This document shows, in pieces, positions 12,199 through 22,571 of a stretch of 64,000 nucleotides of DNA. Origin of the DNA: Fragilaria crotonensis (taxonomy: Eukaryota > Bacillariophyta > Fragilariophyceae > Fragilariales > Fragilariaceae); assembly GCA_022925895.1 (NCBI GenBank), contig JAKSYS010000111.1, forward strand, positions 1 to 64,000, given 5' to 3'. Every line of letters begins with the position of its first letter. Position 1 is the stretch's first letter. The notes under the pieces are model-generated. The model searched no databases, was not told where the DNA came from, and worked only from the letters and a program-made list of their open reading frames with translations. The position numbers and the translations under genes are program-made.

Positions 12199-13193
12199 CA
12201 CGGTTTTGTTTTGCCTTCGATTTGGCTTGTTCCTTGCTTGTTTTGTTGGCATTCTTTTTCAATTTTGACAAAGATTTTTTAGTATTCATCCAATTTCGCG
12301 CGATTTGAGCACGTAGGGATTGTTAAGTTCTATTGCATGCACGTGTACATAAAATAATTTTGCCTCAGTTTACTACTATTGTTGCCTCCGTGAAAGTGCC
12401 TTGAGGAGAAGTGTCGCAGGTAATCGGAACGCAACTTCGTTGTCCTTATCTTACAAGTAGTATTGCTTAATGCGCACGCGTCCCTGTGAGCAGCCTGGAT
12501 TTCCAATGGTTATTCATATGTTTATGGAGTCGCATCACTCCGAACCCTGAGGAACATTATTGCACTGGTAGTTGCACATGAACAGGAGTGTATAGAAAAC
12601 TACAGGGCTCGGAAGGAAGCCGAGCACTCTAGATAGGGGACGACCGTTGTGCTATTCCAATAAAGCATTTGGTGACCTCCTGCATTCAACGTAATTTCAA
12701 ATGAGGAATACAGACACTGAATAGATATTCACGGATTCAACAGATTCAATTGTGTCAACGTGACGAATGGCAGATGATGCAAAGGCATTTCACATCCGAG
12801 CTCCAATCCAGTTGATGCGCCAATCTTTTCGAGGCAAAGCTATCCACTTTCAGCACTACGTGGGGATGCAACGTGTTACGAAGCCGAGGGTGAAGGTACC
12901 TGGTGGATTGCAAGAAGGAGCTTGTCCGACAGCTGAAGAATATGCAGCACCTCTTCCCTATGAACAGTGTTTTCGTCGAGAGGAACGTGCGAATTGCAGG
13001 CGGCATGAGGGAGCAAGCCGGCGAACCAGCTTTCCTCCTCATTTCACTGGTACTGAATGGAACCCCAGAGTTAGCTGCCACACTGCGTAGAAATGCGATC
13101 GGTCCGACTTTGCCATTCAGAGCAGGGTGAAGTGGTGTCCAATTAAACGACCCTTCCTCCAGCGATCGATGCATGATTCGATTCTGTCGAACC
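12199..13193. other. Intergenic, no supported gene
   Basis: Overlapping open frames occur on both strands at 12,755-13,174 (107, 75 and 139 residues), but none shows a recognisable domain and they shadow each other. The rest is AT-rich with a pyrimidine-rich stretch just after the kinase, probably its 3' untranslated region. Confidence 0.4.
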
Positions 13194-14586
13194 CTATTTC
13201 ACAAAGATACTTTTGTAGTTCTGCTCAATGGGACTATAGCCCTTCGGTCCTGCGCTACTGCAGAATCCGAATGATATGTCCTGGATAGTCAAGTTCGGCT
13301 TCACTCTGATTCTGGGGACACTGATTTCCTCCCCTCGCCAGTTGGCTTCCACGAGATGGCGTATACGATACCATTCGTAATAGAATTGTGAACAAATGGG
13401 CCGCACTGAGATGGGATCAACGCAATGCCAGGGTTTGAAACAGTTTGTCAAGTGAATGGAGTAAATGTCGTCAATATTCTTCTCACGACAATCCTCACAC
13501 GTTTCTTGTTGTGTGATGCAAGGATAGGGTTTCGAAAAGGAAGCACCGGGTTTGTCATAGTGTCGTGGATACGGAGCATCCGCCATGTTGTTGTAGATGC
13601 AGCGATCGAGCTCGACCGCTCCTTCTGGATGCAAGTGACTGTAGAACATGGCCGCCAATCCTGGATGGTACCAGCCCGTAGTAACCACCAAATGCTAACT
13701 TCCCACCCCAACCTTGCCTTACGTTGTAGAAACCTTCCAGAATAAGATCAATGTATTCCTGAAAGGCGGCCACATTGGGTCGCACCACCAGAAACCCACC
13801 CTGCACCCCAATTTGAGGCACTTTTCGATATCCAGGTTCGCTGATCATGCCATAGTCACGTGTAAAGAAGAAATCGATTTGTTTTGGAAGGTCCGTGGCA
13901 TTGACCCACATGGCAGGAATGCGAGCACGTGCTGAGGCAACTTCCTTTCCATTCGTTGTATTTGCAGGCATGATCATGGCATCAAACAAATTGTCAAGAG
14001 GTTTCAATATAAGGCAGTCTAAATCCAGGTGTACAACCACTGGATATTGTGTCAAGGTGTAGGCGTATAGTTTGAGCCATTCCCTTTCTCCACAACAACC
14101 GCTTTGATTGATGACATTCCGGTATGGGCCTCGGATCTGAGTAACATCGAATGGTACCTCTTTCATAAGGACAGTGTAGTTGAGGGTGTCAAGTATTTCT
14201 ATACACTCGACAGCTTCAGGATGAACAAAGGCCACCATTTCATAGTCGTAGTGGGAGCCGCTATTTGGTGTTCGAATCGAGTTTAAATGAATCGAATGTT
14301 GGAGGACTGATGCTCCATCCATGACGAGCTCTCGTTTCTTGCAAGACGTGATGGAGACGGCATAGGGAATTGTAATGACACGTTGTTCTTCTGGAAGTTC
14401 CTCTTGCTGGGTCTGATTGACTTTCGGGAATTCGGGTGGCAAGAAGATCCAGTCGATCCCTATGGGAACGAATGCTGACGCATTTCCAGCAGAAAGGCTC
14501 CGGTACGTTAAGAAGAACGGAGGTATCAAGAAGAGCGCCAGAAGGGCCACAAGTGGACCCCGTTGGCCTGGTCGATGTTTCGTCAT
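13194..14586 (-). CDS. GT8-like type II membrane glycosyltransferase (one frameshift)
   Basis: The protein starts with a short basic cytosolic end and one membrane segment (residues about 11-28), so it is probably Golgi-anchored. The lumenal domain has YAVSITSC near the fold start, then the metal-binding DxD in VVHLDLDCLILKPLDNLF (DLD at residues 188-190), as in glycogenin-like GT8 enzymes that use nucleotide sugars. The C-terminal part is Cys-rich (EDCREKN, TNCFKPWHC). The frame changes once at about 13,660-13,690: the 343-residue upstream frame ends GGYYG and the natural continuation WYHPGLAAMF is in the next frame. One extra G in a GGG run would explain it, so this may be a sequencing error or a young pseudogene. 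The acceptor substrate cannot be told from sequence. Confidence 0.7.
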
Positions 14587-15448
14587 TGGAGTGTGTAACA
14601 GCGGAAATCTGAAATTCGAATTAATCGTTCGTAGACGACACCATGTACCATGTCATACCTATACTGTAGATATGTCGGCGTTGTCTATCAACTATCGATA
14701 CTAGTACTGTACAAGTACTCGATACACACCAAGAGAAAACTTCCAGTTCACATCTCTTCATATCGGCAGGTCTGGCAAATGACGGCTTTAAACTGGATCG
14801 AAGGCAGCTATACTTTTCTTTCTGGACATTTCTGCGCTAAGAGTACTGTACTACAGTACAAGTACCATGGTCTTGAAGGCATGGGAGCAGTCGGACGGCA
14901 ATAGTAATGACATACAGTATGTCGTATGTCGTATGTCGTACTGTAGTATGTCGTACTGTGTGGGTGCTCGGGAGACAAGTACCCGTAAAACTCTTTCGTT
15001 GAAGTACAACACTGTACCGGTACTGTCGGACCTTCGTCAATATTTGAAACCTGTCAAGAAGCTTTTTACGATTATGCTATGTACTTTTTCAGAAATATGT
15101 CATATATTCAGTATTTTATTATTTTGTTCCTTTCTAGTTGTAGATTTGGTCTCACTCTCCTCTCGGAATCTTCACACGTGGAACCTACGACTATTTGTCC
15201 AGCAGAATGAATTAGGCATACGAAGGACAGCACTCCCTGTACATCTGGTACAGTATCATACGTACAATACTTGTCATCACGAGATGTGCAATCGCTGGGT
15301 CCTCAACTCTTGACATTAACGAAGACTTTTATCAAGAGCAATCCATTGATTCTCCTTCCTATCATCTCTCCTTGTCACAGAGTCAACACTCATCACTACT
15401 GCAACTTCAGCACATTTCTACAACAATAACAACAAGTTCTTCTACAAA
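14587..15448. other. GTAC-rich intergenic spacer
   Basis: Lies between the divergent GT8-like and SEC11 genes, so it must hold both promoters. It is packed with GTAC words and short palindromes (about 14,690-15,030), including a tandem run of a TATGTCG-type unit near 14,920-14,955. An open frame at 14,867-15,313 overlaps these repeats and is not supported as a gene. A pyrimidine-rich stretch (about 15,340-15,420) precedes the SEC11 start. Confidence 0.5.
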
Positions 15449-16148
15449 ATGATTAAGGATATGATTGACAAGCAAGTGATGGAGCTGAAAAGCTGTGGGC
15501 CAATAAGCGACAGCTGGCGTTTCAAGTCCTGAATTTGGCCATGATTGTCTTTTCGGCACTCATGATTTGGAAGGGTCTCATGTTTCTTACCAAGGTATGT
15601 GGCAGTATCTGTGTGTTGAAGTATCGTTATGATGCATGGATTTGTTTGTGTGATGGTCTCGCACGGGAATATGACTACAGTTGTATTCTCTATATGAAAC
15701 ACACTCACCGAACATTCAACGTTTTGTAAAATGACAACAGTCAGAATCTCCTGTTGTGGTGGTTCTCTCAGGATCGATGGAACCTGCCTTCCAACGTGGT
15801 GATATTCTCTTTTTGGATAATTCCGTGCACAAGGTCAATGTCGGTGACGTGGTTGTCTTCAAAATCAAAGACCGTGACATTCCCATTGTCCATCGCATCC
15901 TCAAAGTCCATGAAAAACCCGATGGGGTCGTGGAACTCTTGACCAAGGGTGACAACAACCGTGTCGATGATCGAGGACTGTATGCACCCGGCCAACTATG
16001 GTTGCAGCGAGAAGATATTCTGGGCAAGGCGATTGGAACGTTGCGATACGTGGGTATGGTGACGATTGCGCTCAATGATTACCCGGTACTGAAATATGTT
16101 CTGGTGGGCATGATGGGTTTATTCGTTCTCACGAGTAAAGAGAGCTAG
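15449..16148 (+). CDS. SEC11: Signal peptidase I catalytic subunit SEC11 (two exons)
   Basis: This is the ER signal peptidase subunit that removes signal peptides from secreted and plastid-targeted preproteins. Exon 1 encodes a short N-terminus and a membrane segment ([19 protein letters not shown]). A 146-bp intron (15,595-15,740, GTATGT...CAACAG) separates it from exon 2, which starts [17 protein letters not shown]. The catalytic Ser is in SGSMEP. The second catalytic residue is the His of PIVHRIL, where bacterial enzymes have Lys, which marks the eukaryotic SEC11 type. TKGDNN and the C-terminal hydrophobic segment [15 protein letters not shown] fit the family. The start is uncertain: the ATG at 15,449 opens [13 protein letters not shown], but the conserved [12 protein letters not shown] segment lies in another frame, so one base may be missing near 15,478 or the first exon is mis-modelled. 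Confidence 0.9.
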
Positions 16149-16319
16149 TAGTTATGCATATAGAACATGGGTCTTGGTTGAAACTGCGGTTCATGTACTG
16201 CCATCGCGTACTCCAAGGTGGTTGATCGAGGGTCTGGGTCTTATTGTATATCCGAGCACAGTATACAGTCCCACTTCGTACTCAAAGTGTAGTATTGGGG
16301 TATTCATTGTATCAGCTCG
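16149..16319. other. Spacer between convergent SEC11 and unrecognised gene
   Basis: Short AT- and GTAC-containing spacer that must hold both 3' ends. No other feature seen. Confidence 0.4.
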
Positions 16320-17142
16320 TCAGAGAGTGAGCTTGACAGTCAAATCGTAGAGCGCAAGTCGTAGCATGATTTTGGATGGTGGCGATAGGTTCCGCGACGC
16401 TGTATTGGCTTGCACAAAGGATGGCATTTCCTGGACCGGGACAAAGAGAGTCAGTTTGTGGTCAAGCGCTTCCAACAATTCCTTGACTAGTTGTTTGGGT
16501 GGGCTGGCAGCCTCAAGTCGTATGGATAGGAATGCTTCGAGCAAAAGAAGTAGATTAACTACCAGGGTATCGATATCGCCATTTGGATTCGTGTCCGTGA
16601 CGGGCACGACGACTCGATCATGATAGATGTTGTCGATTAAACGACCCACGGCTTGATAAGTCGTGCTGTCATGTCGTTTGGTGACGTCGACGATGATGAC
16701 TGTGCCATGCAATGCCACAAGGAGCAAATAGTCTTGGTTTCATATTGCAATGTCCGGTCAGAAACCAACTGTGCAGCCAATCTTGATCCGAATGGAGCAA
16801 ATGGCGCGCAATGTGCGCTGCAATACTGGAGAATCGTGCATTGTCGTTGTAATTGGCATTGATATCAATGACTGATGATTTTGTTGCCTTTGTCATTGCC
16901 GATAGAGCAATTTTGAGCATTTGATCAACGTGTTCCTTGTCGCAGGTGGATGATAATGGCACGGATGCTGTCTGAAGCAGATTTCGACAAAATGGTGGAA
17001 CAATTGAATCACACGCGGATGCAGAAGGCACAATCTTTTGTCGCTTGCGATGATTCTGACGGTTTCGCAGTACCACAAACGCAAGAGCTGTCTTGAGTGT
17101 GGCTTGTTCTTCGTTGCTGAGGCACGAGGTTGTCGTTGTCAT
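16320..17142 (-). CDS. Unrecognised protein, reading frame interrupted
   Basis: Two overlapping minus-strand frames (17,142-16,669 and 16,727-16,320) look like the two halves of one protein of about 270 residues. The first begins MTTTTSCLSNEEQATLKTAL and is helical and basic in its first third. The second has a hydrophobic strand (LLLVALHGTVIIVDV), a conserved-looking TYQAVGRLIDNIYHDR segment, and a Leu-rich helix (TLVVNLLLLLEAFLSIRLE), ending DLTVKLTL. The join at about 16,720-16,800 needs at least one frame change; a single A missing from an AA run near 16,731 would restore part of it. A very short intron is less likely. I recognise no family. It is convergent with SEC11. Confidence 0.45.
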
Positions 17143-18424
17143 ACTTAAGATTACAAACAGTGCTCAGCCAAAGTGCAGATTGCAGAATGCAGAATGCAAC
17201 AACCAATGACTTACGCCATGTGCAGTGCAAATTCACGTGGGACTCGGGCATGGCGGCAGCGATTGGATTGGCTAGTAGTAGCTTACATGACTTGTACGTG
17301 CTGTGACATATTGACCGCCTCTGTTCCTATGCGAGTATTTGCGTTGAATATCAGCTCAGTCCCACTTCGCTGCAGTCCCCCATCCCCCAAACCAAAGCCA
17401 GACTATTTCATAAAAGCAAATCGAGCTACAAATGAAAGATTGTAGATTGTACTGTTGTTCTACGGCAATACTGTACATGTCCTCAATTCATACTACGAGT
17501 GTCCTATTAAATGGAATCCTTCATCTGGTCACAGTACACTAAAGGGCAAAGGGCAAAGCTTGTTTTCGGTGTCAATCACATGTCGTACTATCGTACTCAT
17601 GTGCATAAGTATATCAAAGAATCGCATGCTCTCAGTTACTTTCCGTCAAAATGTCGTTGGTGTTGATATCTTTTGAATACACACGCATATTGGCGGTCCA
17701 GCTGTATTAAAACGCATTGCTGCGGGCTGCGACCTGCGACCTGCGACTACCAGTAGTTAACGTCAATCCGAGATGCGACCAGTGGCCAACATCCGGGATT
17801 GTCGCGTGCCGCTTCATCTGGAACCTACCACGAATCGAAACGGCAAGATCAAGCTATGTATTTACCGTTCACTTATTACCAGTACTGCATGAATACACCC
17901 GATAGTTACTCTTGTACCTGCTACAAGATTAACCACCCATGTGATCACACACATTCTTGACAATACAGCCAGAATTCCAGCAACACATATCATGAAGCCA
18001 AGAAGCTCACACTCTCTACCTCAAGCCGCTGTTGGCCCTCGGCCATCTAAACGATACAACCCTCTTCCATCTATACCGACCATGGAACGAACTGCTGTCA
18101 ATCGTGATGCTTCTCGCTTGCCACATCAAGGTGCCGTTGGCCGTGGCAACGATACCACGAACAAACCATACAACCCTGTCCCCAGCAGCACATTCCGAAC
18201 GAACAGCAGGAAAGTTCACGCGGAATGTTGATCGATTTCAATGACTCGGAGTGCTATTGGAACGAAGGAACATTTGATAAGATTGGCAATTCGAAAATAA
18301 AGCAAAATAGAGTTTGATTCGCTGCTCGGAGTATACCTTTGCAGCCACTTAGAGTGCATGTCACTTCTCTAGTATCCGAGTCACTTTCGAATGTACAAAC
18401 AACAGCTTTTGCATAAAAGGTCTT
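17143..18424. other. Intergenic, no supported gene
   Basis: Scattered frames under 100 residues (for example 17,941-18,231) show no domain. A short imperfect internal duplication gives (R/P)YNP(L/V)PS twice at about 18,050-18,190. The stretch ends close to the 3' end of the DUS1 gene. Confidence 0.4.
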
Positions 18425-20245
18425 TTACCCCGCTACTTCGTCAGACTCTACGAAAGAATTTGTTCCAAGCTCCGAATCCACATGTAAGAAGGCGCATCCC
18501 CGGTCACGTTGGCATGTGCTGAGATGATACGCCATACAATGTTGAGAATGATACTTCTTCCATTCTGCCAATTGATCATCCCGTGACAGTGTCTTCAGCT
18601 TGGCAACGACGGCTTTCGACGGTACCAAGGCACCGACACGCAAATAAAAGTCCAAATCTGTCTTCCCCTCCCGTTTGGCCTTGCGAATCATGCGTTCTTC
18701 GAATCGCTTTCGCTTCCCCTCCTCGTGTTTCTTTTTCGCCAAGGCCTCCTTTTCTCGAATAGCCTTCTCCTTGTCATACTGAAAACTGCCAGGGTCGCGT
18801 TGATACGATTGGACTTGATTGACGATCCGTTGCACATCCTCCAGCGTCGGTGCAGCAACACAGTCGTCCATGAGCTGATATTTCGTCAACTCATCACGGA
18901 GCATGCGACGAATGTGAAATACTACAGTCCGAATCGCAATGGGGTACAGACGAACCAAATCCAAATACTCATTTGCCAAATTCACTTTTTGACTGGCACA
19001 TGCCACCAGATCCGCCAAGGAGATTTGTGTGGAAGGGGCGAGTGATGGTGAAAGGACGTGATCGAATTCGTGCAATTGCGTCACAACCTTTTCTTTGCCG
19101 TCTAGCTTTTTCTCCTCTTCCTCCGTCAACGACTCTCCCCGAGTCCGTTTGGCTTCAAGTAACTTGATGTTACGAAGTTTCTTTTCCAATTTGCGCTTCT
19201 TTTTCAAGTCTGTACACGGCTCCATCGATAACAATGACGAGTCGGCGTTTGAAGCGCCGAAATTTGGAATTTCAATCATTTTGTCCATATCCGTCCCATA
19301 TCTCTGCAAAAAAAGAGCAGGATTGTCTAGAATTCCTTCGGCGCTCATGACGCCATTGGCTTTGGTGAGTTCCAAGTTCTTTTGACAATCCTCAAAGGAT
19401 TTAATATTACCATTGGCAATCAATCGAACATGTGGCAGTCGTTCTCGAATTGCTGTAATCTGTTCCAATAGTGCTGGTCCATCCCGAGCCCCCGGTCCCT
19501 TCCGATCCCACGTGGCCCGGTAGCGCGCATGAATGGCAATCCATGACGCACCAGCGTCATGTAACTGTTGTACTAGTTGGATGGTTTCGTCGAGTGTATC
19601 CAACAATCGGATCTTGACACAAATCGGCGTGTTCGGTACCGCTTGGACAGCGGCGGCAATCATGGCACATATCAACGGTCGATCCTCTGGTCCCAACAGA
19701 TAGGATCCGAAATGACCCATATGTGCTGTTCGTTGTGGACATCCCAAATTCAAATCAATGGCATCGCAATATGGCGCGGCCGCCATGGCAGCCTTGGAAA
19801 AGTCCTCGGGAGTATTGGCGCTGAAATGACAAACGAGCGGTCGATCTTGATGAGTATTAATCGTACTGTTATTGTTTGAAGTAACAAGACCCAATTCGGA
19901 TCGCCGGTAAGTTTCATCGTTTGCAAAGCGCGCAGCATCCATCATGGGTGTATAGGCCAGAGTTGCACCATACTTTCGACACAGTAACCGAAAGGCAAGT
20001 TCAGAGGCACCCACCATGGGAGCAAGAATGTATCTTAAATCTGGGAGATTCTTTGTTTGTGGTTGTTCGTTGGAGTGCAATGTCTTTTGTCGTTTGCCAT
20101 GGCCATCATCGGCGTCGTTACTAGTACAATGTTCCTTGGATCGCGATCGTTTCTTCTCCTTCTTCGCCTCTCTCTTTAGTTTCTTCAACGCTTTTCGTTG
20201 CTTGCGCTGTTCGGGACTTTCATTAGCGTCAGGATGTGATGCCAT
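18425..20245 (-). CDS. DUS1: tRNA-dihydrouridine synthase, DUS1-type, with C-terminal CCCH finger
   Basis: This FMN enzyme reduces uridines of tRNA to dihydrouridine (positions 16/17 in the DUS1 class). An intact 606-residue frame begins with a very basic, nuclear-signal-like segment (residues 14-55). The TIM-barrel core follows: APMVGASELAFRLL (75-88), YTPMMDA, and the catalytic Cys169 in DAIDLNLGCPQ. The motifs CVKIRLLD and IAIHARYRATWDRKGPGARD replace the usual K-I-R and HGRT-type FMN/RNA contacts. ANGNI and MSAEGIL match DUS1 proteins. Residues 570-588 form a perfect C-x7-C-x5-C-x3-H zinc finger (C570, C578, C584, H588). CCCH fingers are known at the N-terminus of DUS3, so their presence here is unusual. 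A Lys/Glu-rich helical segment joins the core to the finger. No intron is needed. Confidence 0.9.
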   Translation of the reverse strand: MASHPDANESPEQRKQRKALKKLKREAKKEKKRSRSKEHCTSNDADDGHGKRQKTLHSNEQPQTKNLPDLRYILAPMVGASELAFRLLCRKYGATLAYTPMMDAARFANDETYRRSELGLVTSNNNSTINTHQDRPLVCHFSANTPEDFSKAAMAAAPYCDAIDLNLGCPQRTAHMGHFGSYLLGPEDRPLICAMIAAAVQAVPNTPICVKIRLLDTLDETIQLVQQLHDAGASWIAIHARYRATWDRKGPGARDGPALLEQITAIRERLPHVRLIANGNIKSFEDCQKNLELTKANGVMSAEGILDNPALFLQRYGTDMDKMIEIPNFGASNADSSLLSMEPCTDLKKKRKLEKKLRNIKLLEAKRTRGESLTEEEEKKLDGKEKVVTQLHEFDHVLSPSLAPSTQISLADLVACASQKVNLANEYLDLVRLYPIAIRTVVFHIRRMLRDELTKYQLMDDCVAAPTLEDVQRIVNQVQSYQRDPGSFQYDKEKAIREKEALAKKKHEEGKRKRFEERMIRKAKREGKTDLDFYLRVGALVPSKAVVAKLKTLSRDDQLAEWKKYHSQHCMAYHLSTCQRDRGCAFLHVDSELGTNSFVESDEVAG

Positions 20246-20790
20246 GCTGTGTGCGTGTTCTTATGCGGCGAAAGATGGGGGTGTAGTGTGTGGAGTGCTC
20301 TTGGTCGAAAACGGTGACATGTGCCTTGGGCATCTGTCTCACCGTCAAGAAATGATCGAACTTCTGCAATCGGTTGGTTCTGCCTTCTCCATCCCATCGA
20401 CTCCCGCGAACTCGGGCGCCGAGAATCCCTGTCAAGATGTACAATGTACATGTACTCGTACCGGCATATTGAGTACACCGTCGGGGTACGATGTACTCTA
20501 CTGTATGACTGTTGTTGAATTCTACAGTATGATGAGTCCAGCGGTACAGTACTCTTGTACTGAGTAGAGTATGCAAAGTTACGTATCCCAGTGTACTGGA
20601 GTACAAGTACTTGTAGCCATTTGTACGCCTATGCAGAGGTGATACGGTAGCATAGTGTACTCGGTACTGTTCTGAACACGATTTTTCCGACTGAAGGTTT
20701 GACGATCTGTTTTTGTGTGTGTGTGACACGAAACACGATGTGACACCCTTGCCTATACTTGAATCAAGTCTGTAGTCGCAACTCGTTACA
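20246..20790. other. GTAC-rich upstream region of DUS1
   Basis: No gene seen. From about 20,440 to 20,670 the sequence is dominated by GTAC, AGTACTC and TGTACTC words. It must contain the DUS1 promoter. A short (TG)n run lies at about 20,715-20,726. Confidence 0.5.
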
Positions 20791-20798
20791 GGCATCAG
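20791..20798 (+). repeat. Target-site duplication, left (GGCATCAG)
   Basis: The 8-bp word GGCATCAG directly precedes the left inverted repeat of the MITE and recurs exactly after its right end at 21,200-21,207. An 8-bp duplication is the hAT superfamily hallmark. Confidence 0.92.
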
Positions 20799-21199
20799 CA
20801 GGGGTGTTTAATTAAGGCGATCCGGCCGGCGCGCCTTCTGACGCCTTAATTAGTGGATTAAGGCGCGAAATTTGGGTCCATAGAAGGCGCAGCGGAAGGC
20901 GCAGGTAGGTTTCTACTGGGCTACAGTACTACGGAAACGATTGACAGTACAGTGTACAGTGTATACTGTAGTACTGTGTACATTAGAGAGGTGGTTTCTC
21001 TAGTAAGATATTCACGTACAGTGCGTACGGTAGTATGTTAACTGTGTAGAAGCTACTCTAGTATAATATTCACGTATGATGCGAACGGTAGTATGTTAAC
21101 AGCGTAGATTGTACGTGCCTTTCAGAAGGCGCGATTTTGAGATCTTGAGAAGGCGATCCAGCTGTTGTGCCAGGCAGGCGCCTTAATTAAACACCCCTG
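20799..21199. mobile_element. Complete non-autonomous hAT MITE, 401 bp
   Basis: Perfect 21-bp terminal inverted repeats lie at 20,799-20,819 and 21,179-21,199. They start CAGGGGTGTTTAATTAAGG, with the CAGGG end typical of hAT transposons. An exact 8-bp target duplication flanks the element. It has no transposase frame, so it must have been moved in trans. Its interior repeats AAGGCG many times in both orientations near the ends (about 20,829-20,905 and 21,124-21,180), like the subterminal binding sites of hAT transposases. It also has a two-fold tandem repeat of about 58 bp at 20,999-21,114. Perfect ends and target copies suggest a recent insertion. It sits between the divergent DUS1 and NmrA-like genes, within 60 bp of the latter's start, and could affect its promoter. 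Confidence 0.93.
20999..21114 (+). repeat. Two-fold tandem repeat inside the MITE
   Basis: Two copies of about 58 bp (20,999-21,056 and 21,057-21,114), each starting TCTAGTA and sharing ATATTCACGTA and CGGTAGTATGTTAAC. Confidence 0.85.
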
Positions 21200-21207
21200 G
21201 GCATCAG
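21200..21207 (+). repeat. Target-site duplication, right (GGCATCAG)
   Basis: Exact copy of 20,791-20,798, directly after the right inverted repeat. Confidence 0.92.
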
Positions 21208-21259
21208 CGTTCCCTTTCACGCACCCGAACTGCCCGTACAGGACCATCACGACTACGAG

Positions 21260-22288
21260 ATGATAATCATCATGAAACTTTCCCTATTTCTTTCTTTCTG
21301 TTTCGTAGGCATGGCACTCAGCACTCCTACTCCAGGAAAAGTCGCCGTCATTGGTGCTACCGGACGACTGGGTCGCGAAGCAGTCCAACAACTGCATGCT
21401 CGCGGCATCGAGTGTAACATTTTAGTTCGCAAGACCTTGCCTTCTGCGGAGGAACTTCCGAAATCGACAAAAGAGTCTGCAACAACTACTCTCACGAAAA
21501 GCCAAGTAGTGGCACATCTCTCCTCGTTGAAGGGAGTTCACATTGTGGAGGGCGATGTGACCGACCTTGAATCCCTCCACACTCTGTTGGATGGCTGTAC
21601 GGCTTGTTTGGCACTCTTTGGGGCAACTCGAAGGAGTCGACTCAGCGACTTGTGGAATCCCACCATTGGTGATACCGATCCGACACATGCCAAGGCTGTC
21701 AACTATCAAGGTGTCGCCAACATAATACAAGCAGCCAAGGCGAGCAAGACATGCAAACGAATTGTCCGGATAACTGGCAAGGGAGAAACACCAACAAGTT
21801 TCTTTTCCATCCTCATCAATATGTTGGGGAGCATGGCCAAGGCCTGGAATTATGAAGGAGAACGATTGCTACGAGATCAACAAGACGTTGACTATACCAT
21901 CATTCGACCAGGTATCATGTCGGAGAAGGGACCTGAGGGAAGTTATAGCTTGACCTTGGCCGATGACGGAGGTGACTTGCCTGTTTCCAAAATTAGCTAC
22001 GCTGATATTGCCACTCTCTCGATTGAATGTCTCGCCTATCCCAATGCCGCCCGGAGCACATTGACGGCCATGACCAAGGCGATCACGACAACAACAACAG
22101 AGGACACCTTAACAACAACGCCTACTGCTGATTCGTATGCGCCCTTGTTGCAAATGGTCCAACCAGACCGTCGAATTTTTCCCACCAACATGCTGGAACA
22201 ACATTATGCGGCAGTCCGCAACACTCTGTACGGATTGGGGGTTGCGGTGTTGGTACTCTTGTCTGCTGTTGGCCGAACGATATTATAG
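21260..22288 (+). CDS. NmrA-like / atypical SDR NAD(P)-binding protein, secretory
   Basis: A 342-residue intact frame. The N-terminus is a signal peptide (KLSLFLSFCFVGMALS). The Rossmann fold begins at once: GKVAVIGATGRLGREAV, with G-x-x-G-x-x-G at residues 32-38, as in atypical short-chain dehydrogenases of the NmrA/SDR_a5 group. VEGDVTD, AVNYQGVANIIQAAK and YTIIRPGIM are further family motifs. The classical Y-x-x-x-K catalytic pair is not evident, as is common in the atypical group, so it may bind NAD(P)H without being a simple reductase. The C-terminus is a membrane anchor (LGVAVLVLLSAV). The first ATG (21,260) and a second (21,272, MKLSLF) are both possible; the second gives a cleaner signal peptide. 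The protein may enter the ER or the plastid. The start is about 60 bp after the hAT MITE. Confidence 0.8.
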   Translation: MIIIMKLSLFLSFCFVGMALSTPTPGKVAVIGATGRLGREAVQQLHARGIECNILVRKTLPSAEELPKSTKESATTTLTKSQVVAHLSSLKGVHIVEGDVTDLESLHTLLDGCTACLALFGATRRSRLSDLWNPTIGDTDPTHAKAVNYQGVANIIQAAKASKTCKRIVRITGKGETPTSFFSILINMLGSMAKAWNYEGERLLRDQQDVDYTIIRPGIMSEKGPEGSYSLTLADDGGDLPVSKISYADIATLSIECLAYPNAARSTLTAMTKAITTTTTEDTLTTTPTADSYAPLLQMVQPDRRIFPTNMLEQHYAAVRNTLYGLGVAVLVLLSAVGRTIL

Positions 22289-22571
22289 TAACATTGGGAT
22301 TGTCTGGAGGATGGTGTTTGTTTTATATTATGTAATCATGATGTAGTTACGGGTTACCACCTATTCGGTTTCAACATGAGTGAGCGCTGTGCGTGTTTGG
22401 TTCGTGACTAAGAGGCGGTACAATGAAAGCTAAGGTATATACTGAGTACTCGAGTACGATCACGATGTCATAAATCGATGATCAATGGTCACGAATGGTA
22501 TGACAGTTATCGAGCAGAAGGCGCTTGGGGAGTGAAATACAGAGATGTGTGAAGACAGGCGAAGCATATTT
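22289..22571. other. Spacer between convergent NmrA-like gene and SQD2
   Basis: Holds both 3' ends. A near-palindrome GAAGCATA-tttt-TATGCTTC (about 22,561-22,580) overlaps the SQD2 stop codon. No other feature seen. Confidence 0.4.

Noticed and set aside
12755-13174. 139-residue minus-strand and 107/75-residue plus-strand frames
   Set aside because: They shadow one another, have no recognisable family and no splice or context support.
14867-15313. 148-residue plus-strand frame upstream of SEC11
   Set aside because: Its first third is made of GTAC/TATGTCG repeats and no domain is visible. It lies where the promoter must be.
17941-18231. 96-residue plus-strand frame with a repeated YNP(L/V)PS word
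   Set aside because: Two imperfect repeats only, no family, and poor context. Left as intergenic.
18425-20245. DUS3 assignment for the dihydrouridine synthase because of its CCCH finger
   Set aside because: The core motifs (APMV.ASELAFRLL, DAIDLNLGCPQ, MSAEG) match DUS1 better and the finger is at the opposite end from that of DUS3.
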